Of a stretch of 64,000 nucleotides of DNA, positions 42,218-50,941 are shown one piece after another (within the stretch, counting starts at the first letter, position 1; each line of letters starts with the position of its first letter). The stretch lies in contig NZ_FOZK01000001.1 in NCBI RefSeq assembly GCF_900114435.1, positions 806,001 to 870,000 on the forward strand, in the 5' to 3' direction. The notes beneath the pieces were generated by a model that did not search any database, was not told the origin of the DNA, and worked only from the letters and a program-made list of their open reading frames with translations. The stretch comes from Halomicrobium zhouii. GTDB taxonomy: Archaea; Halobacteriota; Halobacteria; Halobacteriales; Haloarculaceae. A program made the translations under genes and the position numbers.

Positions 42218-42953
42218 CCGCGGCGACACCCCCCTCGACGGTCGCGTCGACGCGGTCGAGGAACACGTCCAGCAGCGTCTCCTCGGCCGACAGCTCCGCT
42301 GGGCGCACGTCCGCGACGAGGCCGCCGCCGTGGACGACGCCGACGCGGGAACACAGTTCGGCGGCCACGTCGACGTCGTGGGTCGTGATGATGATCGTGT
42401 TGCCGGCCTCGCGGTACTCGCGCAGGAAGCGCTTGACGCGCTCCTGAACGATGGGGTCGAGGTTGGCCAGCGGCTCGTCGATGAACACGACCGCCGGCTC
42501 GTGGAAGAACGCGCCGGCGATCATCACCTTCTGTTGCTGGCCCCGGGAGAGGTCCGTCGCCATGGTGTCGAGCTTCTCGGCGAACCCGAGGCGCTCGGCC
42601 CACGTGTCGGTCCGCTCGTCGACCGCCTCGTCGTCGAGTCCTCTGACTGCGCCGACGAAGTCGAAGTACTCCCGCGGCGTCATGAAACTCGGCGGCGACT
42701 CCTTCTCGGGGAGGACGCCGACCAGTTCCCGGACCGCCGTGGGTTCGGTGACCGGGTCGACGCCGAGCACCCTGACGCGACCGCTATCCGGCACTATCTG
42801 GCCGGTGAGCACCTCCATCGTGGTGGTCTTGCCCGCCCCGTTCGGTCCGAGGAGGCCGAACAGTTCCCCCTCGGCGACGGTGAGCGAGAGCTCCTCGACC
42901 GCGGTCACGTCTCCGTACGCCCTGGTGAGGTCGTCGATCTGTATGGCTGGCAC
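42210..42953 (-). CDS. ABC transporter ATPase
   Basis: A 247-residue ATPase with Walker A 'LLGPNGAGKTTTMEVL', signature 'LSRGQQQKVMIAGAFF' (SRGQQ in place of SGGQ), Walker B 'VVFIDEPLANLD' and H-loop 'TTHD'. The Q-loop is replaced by 'GVLPEKESPP', lacking a Gln, as in some exporter ATPases of the CcmA/NatA group. The start is GTG at 42953, about 30 nt from acttatcc (minus strand, near 42985). It overlaps the permease downstream. Probably an exporter. Confidence 0.9.
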   Translation of the reverse strand: MPAIQIDDLTRAYGDVTAVEELSLTVAEGELFGLLGPNGAGKTTTMEVLTGQIVPDSGRVRVLGVDPVTEPTAVRELVGVLPEKESPPSFMTPREYFDFVGAVRGLDDEAVDERTDTWAERLGFAEKLDTMATDLSRGQQQKVMIAGAFFHEPAVVFIDEPLANLDPIVQERVKRFLREYREAGNTIIITTHDVDVAAELCSRVGVVHGGGLVADVRPAELSAEETLLDVFLDRVDATVEGGVAADD

Positions 42954-43100
42954 GGGATTCTACCGACCATCGTTGCTCGGGTGGGATAAGTGATGGTGCT
43001 GGTTGACAGCTAATTGAATGGTAAGTTTCAGGTGCCGAGGGTCGCAACCGTCCTGGCAGAGAAACGATGTCGTGCCCTCAGACTGGTAGTTCGGTCGACC

Positions 43101-43120
43101 TTACTGAACGATCAGTCGAA
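43101..43120. promoter_or_regulatory. TetR-like operator before the second ABC exporter
   Basis: ACTGA (43103-43107) and TCAGT (43112-43116) are perfect arms around ACGA inside ttactgaacgatcagtcgaa. The half-site TTACTGA is identical to that in the MATE/tetR region at 39124-39141. It overlaps the probable TATA region; GGGAGGAG (43124-43131) before the ATG is a good ribosome site. Confidence 0.55.
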
Positions 43121-43137
43121 TCCGGGAGGAGTCGCCG

Positions 43138-44121
43138 ATGGTAGCCATCGCCGTCGACGGATTGACGAGAACGTTCGGCGACGTGACGGCGGTTGACGAC
43201 CTCTCGTTCACCGTCGAGGACGGGGAGATATTCGGCCTGCTCGGCCCGAACGGTGCGGGCAAGTCGACGCTCATCAACGTGCTCGTCACGCTCCTCCGGC
43301 CGACCGCCGGGACCGCGACCGTCGACGGCCACGACGTCGAATCGGAGACGGCCGCTGTCCGCGACAGCCTCGGCATCGTCTTCCAGGAGCCGGCGCTCGA
43401 CGAGGAGCTGACCGGCGCGGAGAACCTGGCGTTCCACGCACGGCTGTACGGGATGGACCGCCGCGAGCGGACAGAGCGGATCGACGAGATACTCGACCTC
43501 GTCGGCCTCGCCGACGAACGCGACGACCCCGTCGGGACGTACTCCGGCGGAATGAAGCGCCGCCTGGAGATCGGTCGCGGCCTCCTCCACGAGCCCGCGG
43601 TGCTCTTCCTCGACGAGCCGACGGTCGGGCTGGATGCGCGGACACGCCGGGACACCTGGGAGTACATCCAGCGGATGAACCGCGAGGCAGGGGTGACCAT
43701 CGTGCTGACCACCCACTACATCGAGGAGGCCGAACACCTCTGCGACCGCGTCGCGGTCGTCGACGACGGGGAGATCGCCGCCATCGACACCCCGGCCGCC
43801 CTCACGGCGTCGCTCGGCGGCGACGTCGTGACCCTCGCCGTCGAGGGGCCGACTGGAGCCCTCACCGACCGGCTCGACGACCAGTCGTGGGTCACCGAAT
43901 ACACCAGGACCGACGAGGGCGTCACCGTCACGGTCGAACGCGGCGAGGCGCGTATCGCCGACCTGGTCCGCCTGGCCGACGACGCCGGCGTCACCATCAC
44001 GTCGGTCGACCTGCGCCGCCCGAACCTCGAAACCGTCTTCCTCTCCCTGACCGGTGCGACCATCGAGGAACGCGAGGCCGGCGACGCCGAACGCCCGGTT
44101 GCGACGGAGGCCGAGCGATGA
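43138..44121 (+). CDS. ABC-2 exporter ATPase, DrrA type
   Basis: A 327-residue daunorubicin-resistance-type ATPase. It has Walker A 'LLGPNGAGKSTLINVL', Q-loop 'GIVFQEPALDEELTG', signature 'GTYSGGMKRRLEIGRGLL', Walker B 'VLFLDEPTVGLD' and the switch 'TTHYIEEAEHLC'. The last 90 residues form the DrrA-type C-terminal regulatory domain ('IADLVRLADDAGVTITSVDL' then 'NLETVFLSLTG'). The stop overlaps the permease ATG (ATGA). Together they should export a hydrophobic compound; control by TetR is suggested by the operator upstream. Confidence 0.92.
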   Translation: MVAIAVDGLTRTFGDVTAVDDLSFTVEDGEIFGLLGPNGAGKSTLINVLVTLLRPTAGTATVDGHDVESETAAVRDSLGIVFQEPALDEELTGAENLAFHARLYGMDRRERTERIDEILDLVGLADERDDPVGTYSGGMKRRLEIGRGLLHEPAVLFLDEPTVGLDARTRRDTWEYIQRMNREAGVTIVLTTHYIEEAEHLCDRVAVVDDGEIAAIDTPAALTASLGGDVVTLAVEGPTGALTDRLDDQSWVTEYTRTDEGVTVTVERGEARIADLVRLADDAGVTITSVDLRRPNLETVFLSLTGATIEEREAGDAERPVATEAER

Positions 44122-44888
44122 ACCTCGTCGACCCGCTCGGTGTCTACGCGCTCTGGCGCCGCGACGTCACGCGATTCCTCCGGGCGCCCTCGCGAATCAT
44201 CGGCTCCATCGCGATGCCGCTGCTCTTCCTCGTCTTCCTGGCGTTCGGCTTCAGCGGCGCGGCGATCCCCGGGCTCCCCGAGGGCGTCGACTACCTCCAG
44301 TTCCTGGTTCCGGGGATGATCGGGTTCACGATGCTGTTCGGGGCTTCCTTCGCCGGCCTCTCCATCCTCTCGGACCAGGAGGTCGGCTTCCTCAAGGAGA
44401 TCCTCGTCGCCCCGATCAGCCGCACCTCCATCGTCCTGGGCCGCATCGCCGGCGGGTCCACGACGGCGCTCGTCCAGGCCGTCCTGATCCTCCTGCTCTC
44501 CATCCCGCTGGGGTTCCGGCCGGTGAGTCTCCTCTCGCTCCCGCTGGCGTTCGTCTTCCTCGTCCTGATCGCGGTGACGTTCGTGGGATTCGGCGTCGCC
44601 CTGGCCTCCCAGTTCAGCGACAGCGAGGGGTTCAACCTCGTCGTCCAGTTCGTCATCTTCCCGATCTTTTTCCTCTCGGGAGCGATCTACCCGATTTCGA
44701 GCCTCCCCGGCCCGGTCCAGTTTCTCGCGCTTCTCAATCCCCTGACCTACGGCGTCGACGGGCTCAGGGCGGTGCTGGTCGGGACCTCCGCGTATCCGTT
44801 CGCGGTGGATCTGGGGGCGCTCCTCTTTTCGTCGGTCGTCATGGTCGCCGCCGGAACCTACCTCTTCGGGCGAGTCGAGGCGGTGTGA
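44118..44888 (+). CDS. ABC-2 exporter permease
   Basis: A 256-residue permease with six helices, starting 'IIGSIAMPLLFLVFLAFGF' and including 'FLVPGMIGFTMLFGASFAG'. The loop 'DQEVGFLKEILVAPISR' is the conserved DrrB/ABC-2 motif (ExGtxexLlvtPisR). 'FFLSGAIYPISSLPGPVQFL' and 'LNPLTYGVDGLRAVL' mark the C-terminal ABC-2 signature. It is coupled to the ATPase by an ATGA overlap. Confidence 0.92.
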   Translation: MNLVDPLGVYALWRRDVTRFLRAPSRIIGSIAMPLLFLVFLAFGFSGAAIPGLPEGVDYLQFLVPGMIGFTMLFGASFAGLSILSDQEVGFLKEILVAPISRTSIVLGRIAGGSTTALVQAVLILLLSIPLGFRPVSLLSLPLAFVFLVLIAVTFVGFGVALASQFSDSEGFNLVVQFVIFPIFFLSGAIYPISSLPGPVQFLALLNPLTYGVDGLRAVLVGTSAYPFAVDLGALLFSSVVMVAAGTYLFGRVEAV

Positions 44889-44927
44889 ACAGTGTAGATG
44901 GAATAGAGAGTAGTCGTCCCAGCAATT

Positions 44928-45398
44928 CTACTCTCTGTTTACGGTAATCGGGTAGTAGAAGTCGTTCGAGTGTGGCTCACCGATTGCCTCTGAGATACTG
45001 AACCCCCATTCGTATTCACCGGGTGAAGCATCGGAGGCAGCAGAGACTGGGAGAGTAATCTCAACATTGGAACAATTCTCCCACCCCCAGACAGGCGGTG
45101 AAGAATCCAATGCTTGATCGGGTGCAGGAGAGACCATATCTTCATCAAAACTTAGTTCAATAGCGTCTGTATCATGCACTAAGTGTCCGAATAGTTGGAA
45201 TCTGGTGATACCATCTATCTGAATGTCGATTTCAGTCGAAGTTCCGGGAGAAAGGGTCAGAATCTCTGCTGTGACACTCGGAGACCAGCTATCTTCATTG
45301 GAACACGTTGATCGTTCGGACGAGTTCTCACTCACGCAACCTGCTGTCATCCCTATAGACGTAGTCGATAGGATTTCAAGATAGCGACGACGTTTCAT
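44928..45398 (-). CDS. Putative Tat lipoprotein, low GC
   Basis: A 156-residue exported protein. The N-terminus 'MKRRRYLEILSTTSIGMTAG' then Cys21 combines a Tat-like RR motif with a lipobox (TAGC), so it should be lipid-anchored outside the cell. The mature part is Ser/Asp-rich beta sandwich ('TLSPGTSTEIDIQIDG', 'ASPGEYEWGFSISE'). Base composition is plainly lower in GC than all neighbours, suggesting recent acquisition or rapid divergence. No family recognised. Convergent with the ABC-2 permease. Confidence 0.68.
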   Translation of the reverse strand: MKRRRYLEILSTTSIGMTAGCVSENSSERSTCSNEDSWSPSVTAEILTLSPGTSTEIDIQIDGITRFQLFGHLVHDTDAIELSFDEDMVSPAPDQALDSSPPVWGWENCSNVEITLPVSAASDASPGEYEWGFSISEAIGEPHSNDFYYPITVNRE

Positions 45399-45557
45399 AT
45401 ACTCTTATTCTGATCCCAACGGTAACTCACTGACGAACGAACAAATGGACCTTTGATGAATAAGCATGCTCCCAGACGGTCGTTCCGGGTCCAATGCTTT
45501 CATAGCGAAGTCGAGGGAGGCAGTGAGTGGGTTTTTCACGGATCCAAAGTCGTTTTC

Positions 45558-46586
45558 TCACCGGCCGTCGATGCCGACGCCCTCGGCGATGAGTTCGTGC
45601 GAGCGGATCCGGGCCTCCGGGTCCTCGATGAGGTTCTGGACGACCACCTCGTCGGCGCCGACCTGGGCGGTCATCTCCTCCAGTAGCGTCCCCACGGTCT
45701 CGGGACTGCCGGAGATGGCGCGGGGCCACTCACTGGGAGCCAGCGAGGTCGACGTCGGCTCCGGGACGCCGCCGATCTCGTCGACGGCTTCCTCGACGGT
45801 CGGGGGCGGGCCGAAGGCACCACGGGCCATGCGCTGGTAGGCCGCCTCGGAGGAGGCGCGGAGGCGCGCGGCCTCGTGGTCGGTCTCGGCGCAGGCGACG
45901 TTGGCCGCGAGCATGCTGTGGGGTTCATCCAGGCCCTCGTCGAACTCGGAGGGCTGGAAGCGCTCGCGGTAGGTGTCGAGGGCCGTCGCGGCGACGGTCG
46001 GGCGGATGAACGCCGCGAAGGCGTAGGGGAGGCCGAGGTCGGCGGCGATCTTCGCACTCGACGGGCTGGAGCCGAGTACCCACACCTCGGGGACGCCGTC
46101 GGCCGACCGGGGGATCCGGATGTCGGCGTAGGGGTGGTCGTCGGGGTAGGCGTCGTAGACGTGCCGCGCTGTTTCCTCTATCTTCGCGGCGTGGTCGTCG
46201 CCCGCGGACTGTCGAGGACCGCCGGAGCCCAGCGCGCGGTCGACCGCGGGCATCCCGGTCGCCCGGCCCAGGCCGAGGTCGACGCGGCCAGGGGCGAGCG
46301 CGTCGAGCGAGGCGAACGTCTCGGCCACCTTGAAGGGACTGTAGTGGTTCAGGAGCACCGTCCCCGACCCGACGCGGATGTCGTCGGTCTTCGCCGCGAG
46401 GTGGGCGATCAGCACCTCGGGCGTCGCGCTCGCGATGGCGTCCGAGACGCCGTGGTGTTCGGCAACCCAGAACCGCGAGTAGCCGAGGCGTTCGGCGGCC
46501 TGTGCGAGTTCCACGGTGTCCTCGTAGGCCTCGGTCGCCGTCTCTCCGCTCCGGACGGGGGCGATGTCGACGATAGAGAGGTCCAT
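45558..46586 (-). CDS. LLM class flavin-dependent oxidoreductase
   Basis: A 342-residue luciferase-like monooxygenase of the subgroup starting 'LSIVDIAPVRSGETATEA'. 'YSRFWVAEHHGV' (the EHH motif, near residue 45), 'TDDIRVGSGTVLLNHYSPFK' and 'RVDLGLGRATGMPAVDRAL' are group signatures; 'EVWVLGSSPSSAKIAADLGL' is the phosphate/flavin-binding loop. It probably uses FMNH2 or F420. The ATG at 46586 was preferred to a longer form. Substrate unknown. Confidence 0.88.
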   Translation of the reverse strand: MDLSIVDIAPVRSGETATEAYEDTVELAQAAERLGYSRFWVAEHHGVSDAIASATPEVLIAHLAAKTDDIRVGSGTVLLNHYSPFKVAETFASLDALAPGRVDLGLGRATGMPAVDRALGSGGPRQSAGDDHAAKIEETARHVYDAYPDDHPYADIRIPRSADGVPEVWVLGSSPSSAKIAADLGLPYAFAAFIRPTVAATALDTYRERFQPSEFDEGLDEPHSMLAANVACAETDHEAARLRASSEAAYQRMARGAFGPPPTVEEAVDEIGGVPEPTSTSLAPSEWPRAISGSPETVGTLLEEMTAQVGADEVVVQNLIEDPEARIRSHELIAEGVGIDGR

Positions 46587-46672
46587 CTGGCTACGAGAGA
46601 CAAACGGGTCACGTCGAATCAACCCTCCGCTCGGCGCCCGTCGACTGCGCCGCCGTTCGGCGCCCGTGCGGG

Positions 46673-47128
46673 CTAGTCCCCCTGCCCGGGGAGGCGCACC
46701 ACCGAGAGCCAGAACTCCTGGAACGACCGCATCACGTCGACGAACTCGTCGGGGTCGACTGGTTTGGTCAGGTAGGCGTTGGCCTGTAGCTCGTAGGACC
46801 GCCGGACGTCCTCGTCGGCCTGCGAACTCGTCAGGACGACGACGGGGAGCGACTGGAGGGTCTCGTCGTCGCGAATCGCCGCGAGCACCTCGTCGCCGTC
46901 CATCCGCGGGAGGTTCAGGTCCAGGAGGACGACGTCGGGCCGGGGCGCGTCGCCGTACTCGCCGCGCCGGTTGAGAAAGTCCAGCGCGTCGACGCCGTCG
47001 GTCACGACGTGGAGCGTGTTGTGGAAGCGGCCGGCGTCGAGGGCCTCCTGGGTGAGGCGAACGTCGCCGGGGTTGTCCTCGACGAGCAGGATGTCCGACG
47101 GACCGCTCGCCGCGCGTCCGTCACGCAT
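46673..47128 (-). CDS. Response regulator, Rcp1-like single receiver
   Basis: A 151-residue CheY-like receiver without an output domain. The acidic pocket is 'ILLVEDNPGDVRLTQEAL' (Glu17, Asp18), the phospho-acceptor Asp70 lies in 'VVLLDLNLPRMDG', with Thr100 and Lys122 in 'TKPVDPDEF'. Length and pattern fit the Rcp1 family that partners multi-PAS or phytochrome-like kinases. The ATG at 47128 overlaps the kinase stop by 8 nt, so kinase and receiver are translationally coupled and form one two-component system. Confidence 0.9.
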   Translation of the reverse strand: MRDGRAASGPSDILLVEDNPGDVRLTQEALDAGRFHNTLHVVTDGVDALDFLNRRGEYGDAPRPDVVLLDLNLPRMDGDEVLAAIRDDETLQSLPVVVLTSSQADEDVRRSYELQANAYLTKPVDPDEFVDVMRSFQEFWLSVVRLPGQGD

Positions 47129-50100
47129 CGCGCTCACCTGCTGCCGGGAGGGTGAACGTGAACGTCGCCCCCTCGCCGGGTTCGGAGTCGACCCAGATGT
47201 CGCCCCCGTGGCGCTCGACGATGCGTTCACACAGCGCCAGGCCGATGCCCGTCCCCGAGTGGTCGTCGGGCGCGTGGAGGCGCTGGAACACCTCGAAGAC
47301 CCGGTCGGCGTCGGCAGGGTCGATGCCGATCCCCTGGTCGGTGACCGAGATCTCCCACCAGTCGCCGTCGGACTCGGGCCACTCGTCCGACGAGCCCTCG
47401 CTCGGGTCGCTCGCGCGGACGCCGCGCCGCTGGGCGCTCAGGCGGATCTCGGGCGGGGCGTCGCCGCTGTACTCGATGGCGTTGTCCAGCAGGTTCTGGA
47501 ACACCTGGCGCAACTGTCCCCCGTCGCCCTCGACGACGGGCAAGTCCTCGGCGTCGACGTCGGCGTCGGTCTCGTCGATGCGCACCTGCAGGTCGTCGCG
47601 AACGTCGGCGAGGACCGCGTTCAGGTCCACCGGGCCGAACGGGTCACCGCGCGTGTCGACCCGGGAGTACTGAAGCAGTCCTTCGATCATGTCGCGCATG
47701 CGGTCGGCGCCGTCGACGGCGTACTCGATGAACTCCCGCCCGTCGTCGTCGAGTTCGTCGGCGTAGCGCTGTTCGATCAGGCGCAGGTAGCTCGACACCA
47801 TCCGCAACGGCTCCTGGAGGTCGTGGGAGGCGGCGTAGGCGAACTGTTCGAGGCGTTCGTTGGACGCCTCCAGGCGGTCGACGAGTTCTTCGAGGCGCTG
47901 CTCGCGCTCGACCTGTTCGGTGACGTCCTGGACCACCAACATCCCGGCGAACACCTCGTCGTCGGCGTTCGTGACGGGGAGCGTGTGCGCCAGCAGGTGA
48001 CGGTCGTGGAACTCGGCCTCGAAGGAGTTCGACTCGCCGTCGAGGGCTGACTCGAAGTACGGTTCGACAGTCTCGACGAGGTGGTCCGGGTACACGTCCG
48101 AGACAGTGCTTCCGACTCGGTCTTCTTTGCCGACTCCCGCCGCGTCGAGCAACTGGCCCCCGACGGCGGTGTACTCCAGGTCTTCGTCGAACAGGCCCAC
48201 GGCGCCGTCCGGGAAGTTCTCCACGAGGGTGCGGTGCCGGCGCTCGGACTCTTCGAGCCGGCGCCGCTGTGCCAGGCGCTCGGAGATGTCCCGGACGACG
48301 CCGACGTGATTCCGCTCGCCGTCGCTCGTCTCGAACGTGGTGAACGTCGCCTCCGCCGGGACCGCTTCGTCGCCGGCCGTCTGGATGGTCGCCTCCATCG
48401 TCGGGTTGTCACCCCGTTCCATCGCCGCTTCCAGTTCGCGTGACTGTTCGATGGCCGCCTCGTCGACCACGAGCGAGGAGTGGGCGCCGACGAGTTCCTC
48501 CCGGTCGTAGCCGGTCAACTCCGCGTAGGCGTCGTTGACCATCGTGAAGTAGCCGTCGTCGTCTTTCACGTAGATACCGTCGTTGACCGTCTCGACGATG
48601 GTTTCGTACTTCGTCAGTTCCCGTTCCCGTCGCTTCTGGTCGGTGACGTCCTGGGACATGCCCAGCGCCGCGAAGATGTCGCCCGCGGCGTCGCGGACGG
48701 GGACGACCTGGAACTGGAAGACGCGCTCGCCGACGTCGGCCTCGAACTCGCCGCGTTCGCCACGGATTGCGGCCTCGTAGTACGGAACGAGTTCGTCGGC
48801 CAGTTCGTCGGGCAGGGCGTCGCCGACGTACTCGCCTTCCACCTGGTCGATGGTTCGGTCGACGACGTCGGTGGGGCTCCCGCCGACGGTCTGGTAGCGA
48901 AGGTCCTCGTCGACGAGCGCGACCACCCCGTTCGGGAAGTTCTCGACGAGCGCGCGGTAGCGGCGTTCGGACTCCTCGAGTTCCCGTTCGCGCTCCTTGC
49001 GCTCGGTGACGTCCCGGAAGTACGTCGAGAGCCCCGACTCCGACGGATAGACGTTGAACTCCAGCCACACGTCGGAGACGGGGACGTACTCCTCGAAGGT
49101 GATCGGCTCCTGGGTGTCCATCGCCGTCCGGAACCGCTCACCCAGCGCGCCGTCCCGGCCGCCCGGGATCTGGTCCCAGGCGACCTGTCCGAGCAACTCG
49201 TCGGGCGAGTGGCCGACGATCTCGGCGGCCCGCTCGTTGACGTGCGTGAACCGCCACTCGTCGTCGAGGGCGTAGAACGCGTCCGAGATTCGCTCGAATA
49301 TCTCGCCGAGTTCGGTCTCCAGCTCCGACTTCTGGCGCTCGAGCTGTCGCTGCTGGGTTTTCAGCTCCGTGATGTCCTCGCCGGCGAGGACGACCCGTTC
49401 GACCACCCCGTCGTCGTCGAACAGCGGCGCGGCGTTTATCCGGTAGTGGGTCCGGTCGCCGTCGGGCGACTCCATGACGATTTCCTCGTCGAACACCGCC
49501 GCCTCCTGTTCGATGGCGCGCGCCGACGGCGTCTCCTCGGGGCCGAGCGGGTCGCCGTCGACGTCGTATATCTGCCACTCTCCCTCGTCGACCGGCTGTT
49601 CGCGGAACTCCTGCTCTGTGAGCCCCATCTCCGCCTGGACGTGTTCGTTGGTTCGCAACGTCTCGCGGTCGGCGTTCTGGACGGCGATGCCCACCGGGAC
49701 GGTCCGCAACAGCTGCTCGGTCTGGTCGCGCTCGCGCCGCAGCTGTCGTTCGCGTTCCTTCTGGTCGGTCACGTCCTCGACGGTGACCACGACCCGGTCG
49801 TCGCCCGCGACTTCCCCGTCGCCGCCGTCCCCGAGCGGCGCGGCGTTGACCGAGAGCCACCGCCGTCCGAGCGACGGCAGGTCGATCTGACACTCGAACC
49901 CGGTGACCGGTTCCCCGGCCTCGAGCGCTCGCTTCCACGGCCGCTCGGCGACCGGTATCGGGTCGCCGTCGGCGTCGTACAGGTCCCACGCGTCGACGTT
50001 CGCGTCCATCAGCTCGTCTTCGTCGAGTCCCAACCGGTCCAGCGTCTGCTCGTTGGCCCGGACGAACTGGCCGTCGGCTTCCACCAGGGAGATACTCAGC

Positions 50101-50774
50101 GGGACCGTCTCCAGGATCTGTTCGGTCAGGTCGCGTTCCCGGCGCAGTTGCTGTTCGTACTCTCGCTGTTCAGTCCTGTCACGGGTGACCTTCGTGAAGC
50201 CGACGAGGTCGCCGTCGTCGTCGCGGATGGCCGTGACGACGACGTCCGCCCAGAACCGCGTCCCGTCCGCACGGACGCGCCACCCCTCGTCCTCGACCCG
50301 TCCCCGTTCGGCGGCGGTTTCGAGGTTGGCCTCGGGGACGCCCGCCGCGACGTCCTCGTCAGTGTAGAACGTCGAGAAGTGCTCACCGACGATCTCGTCG
50401 GCGGCGTACCCCTTGATGCGTTCGGCGCCGTCGTTCCAGCTCGCGACGGTGCCGTCAGCTTCGAGCGTGAAGATGGCGTAATCCTCGACCGCGCGCACGA
50501 ACGCCCCGAACTCCGCCAGCGTCGACCGACGACTGGTCGCCAGGTCCGCGTCGGCCGGCCGCCACCAAACCCGCAGGCCATCGCCGACCTGTCGCGTCCG
50601 AACGGCGCCGTCGTCGGCGAGCGCTCGCAGCCGTCGTTCCGCGGCCTGTTCGCTACACTCCAGCGTGCTGGCGACGTCCCCCGTCGTGAGCGGTGTGTGT
50701 GGCTCAGCCAGCCCCGAAAAGACGCCGAGGGCGTCCTCCCGCGTGACGTCCGGCGCCGAGCCCGATGGTCCCAT
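47121..50774 (-). CDS. Soluble histidine kinase with N-terminal winged helix and seven PAS domains
   Basis: A 1217-residue sensor kinase. Residues 8-75 look like a winged helix ('TGDVASTLECSEQAAERRLR'). Seven PAS/PAC units follow, opening with 'AVEDYAIFTLEADGTVASWN', 'TVPLSISLVE', 'TVPVGIAVQN', 'RISDAFYALD', 'NFPNGVVALVD', 'TVNDGIYVKD' and 'NFPDGAVGLFD'. HisKA has 'YAASHDLQEPLRMVSSYLRL' with the phospho-His, and HATPase shows 'QNLLDNAIEYSGD', 'DQGIGIDPAD' and 'GTGIGLALC'. No membrane helix is seen, so it senses cytoplasmic cues such as redox, light or oxygen. I chose the ATG at 50774, 28 nt from a minus-strand tttatt; an ATG at 50792 is possible. Confidence 0.9.
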   Translation of the reverse strand: MGPSGSAPDVTREDALGVFSGLAEPHTPLTTGDVASTLECSEQAAERRLRALADDGAVRTRQVGDGLRVWWRPADADLATSRRSTLAEFGAFVRAVEDYAIFTLEADGTVASWNDGAERIKGYAADEIVGEHFSTFYTDEDVAAGVPEANLETAAERGRVEDEGWRVRADGTRFWADVVVTAIRDDDGDLVGFTKVTRDRTEQREYEQQLRRERDLTEQILETVPLSISLVEADGQFVRANEQTLDRLGLDEDELMDANVDAWDLYDADGDPIPVAERPWKRALEAGEPVTGFECQIDLPSLGRRWLSVNAAPLGDGGDGEVAGDDRVVVTVEDVTDQKERERQLRRERDQTEQLLRTVPVGIAVQNADRETLRTNEHVQAEMGLTEQEFREQPVDEGEWQIYDVDGDPLGPEETPSARAIEQEAAVFDEEIVMESPDGDRTHYRINAAPLFDDDGVVERVVLAGEDITELKTQQRQLERQKSELETELGEIFERISDAFYALDDEWRFTHVNERAAEIVGHSPDELLGQVAWDQIPGGRDGALGERFRTAMDTQEPITFEEYVPVSDVWLEFNVYPSESGLSTYFRDVTERKERERELEESERRYRALVENFPNGVVALVDEDLRYQTVGGSPTDVVDRTIDQVEGEYVGDALPDELADELVPYYEAAIRGERGEFEADVGERVFQFQVVPVRDAAGDIFAALGMSQDVTDQKRRERELTKYETIVETVNDGIYVKDDDGYFTMVNDAYAELTGYDREELVGAHSSLVVDEAAIEQSRELEAAMERGDNPTMEATIQTAGDEAVPAEATFTTFETSDGERNHVGVVRDISERLAQRRRLEESERRHRTLVENFPDGAVGLFDEDLEYTAVGGQLLDAAGVGKEDRVGSTVSDVYPDHLVETVEPYFESALDGESNSFEAEFHDRHLLAHTLPVTNADDEVFAGMLVVQDVTEQVEREQRLEELVDRLEASNERLEQFAYAASHDLQEPLRMVSSYLRLIEQRYADELDDDGREFIEYAVDGADRMRDMIEGLLQYSRVDTRGDPFGPVDLNAVLADVRDDLQVRIDETDADVDAEDLPVVEGDGGQLRQVFQNLLDNAIEYSGDAPPEIRLSAQRRGVRASDPSEGSSDEWPESDGDWWEISVTDQGIGIDPADADRVFEVFQRLHAPDDHSGTGIGLALCERIVERHGGDIWVDSEPGEGATFTFTLPAAGERDA

Positions 50775-50941
50775 GGTTCCAGGAGAGGGCATCCGCCAAT
50801 AAACGCCTGGCGAAAGGACAGTTCCCGACGCACCCGCCCCGTCGCGGCGGGACGTAACCGATTGGCGTCGAGCTGGTCGGCACGTCCTCTCAATCGCGAT
50901 ATAAGATGGATTCATGTTGGTGGACGAGAGACGGATACGTA

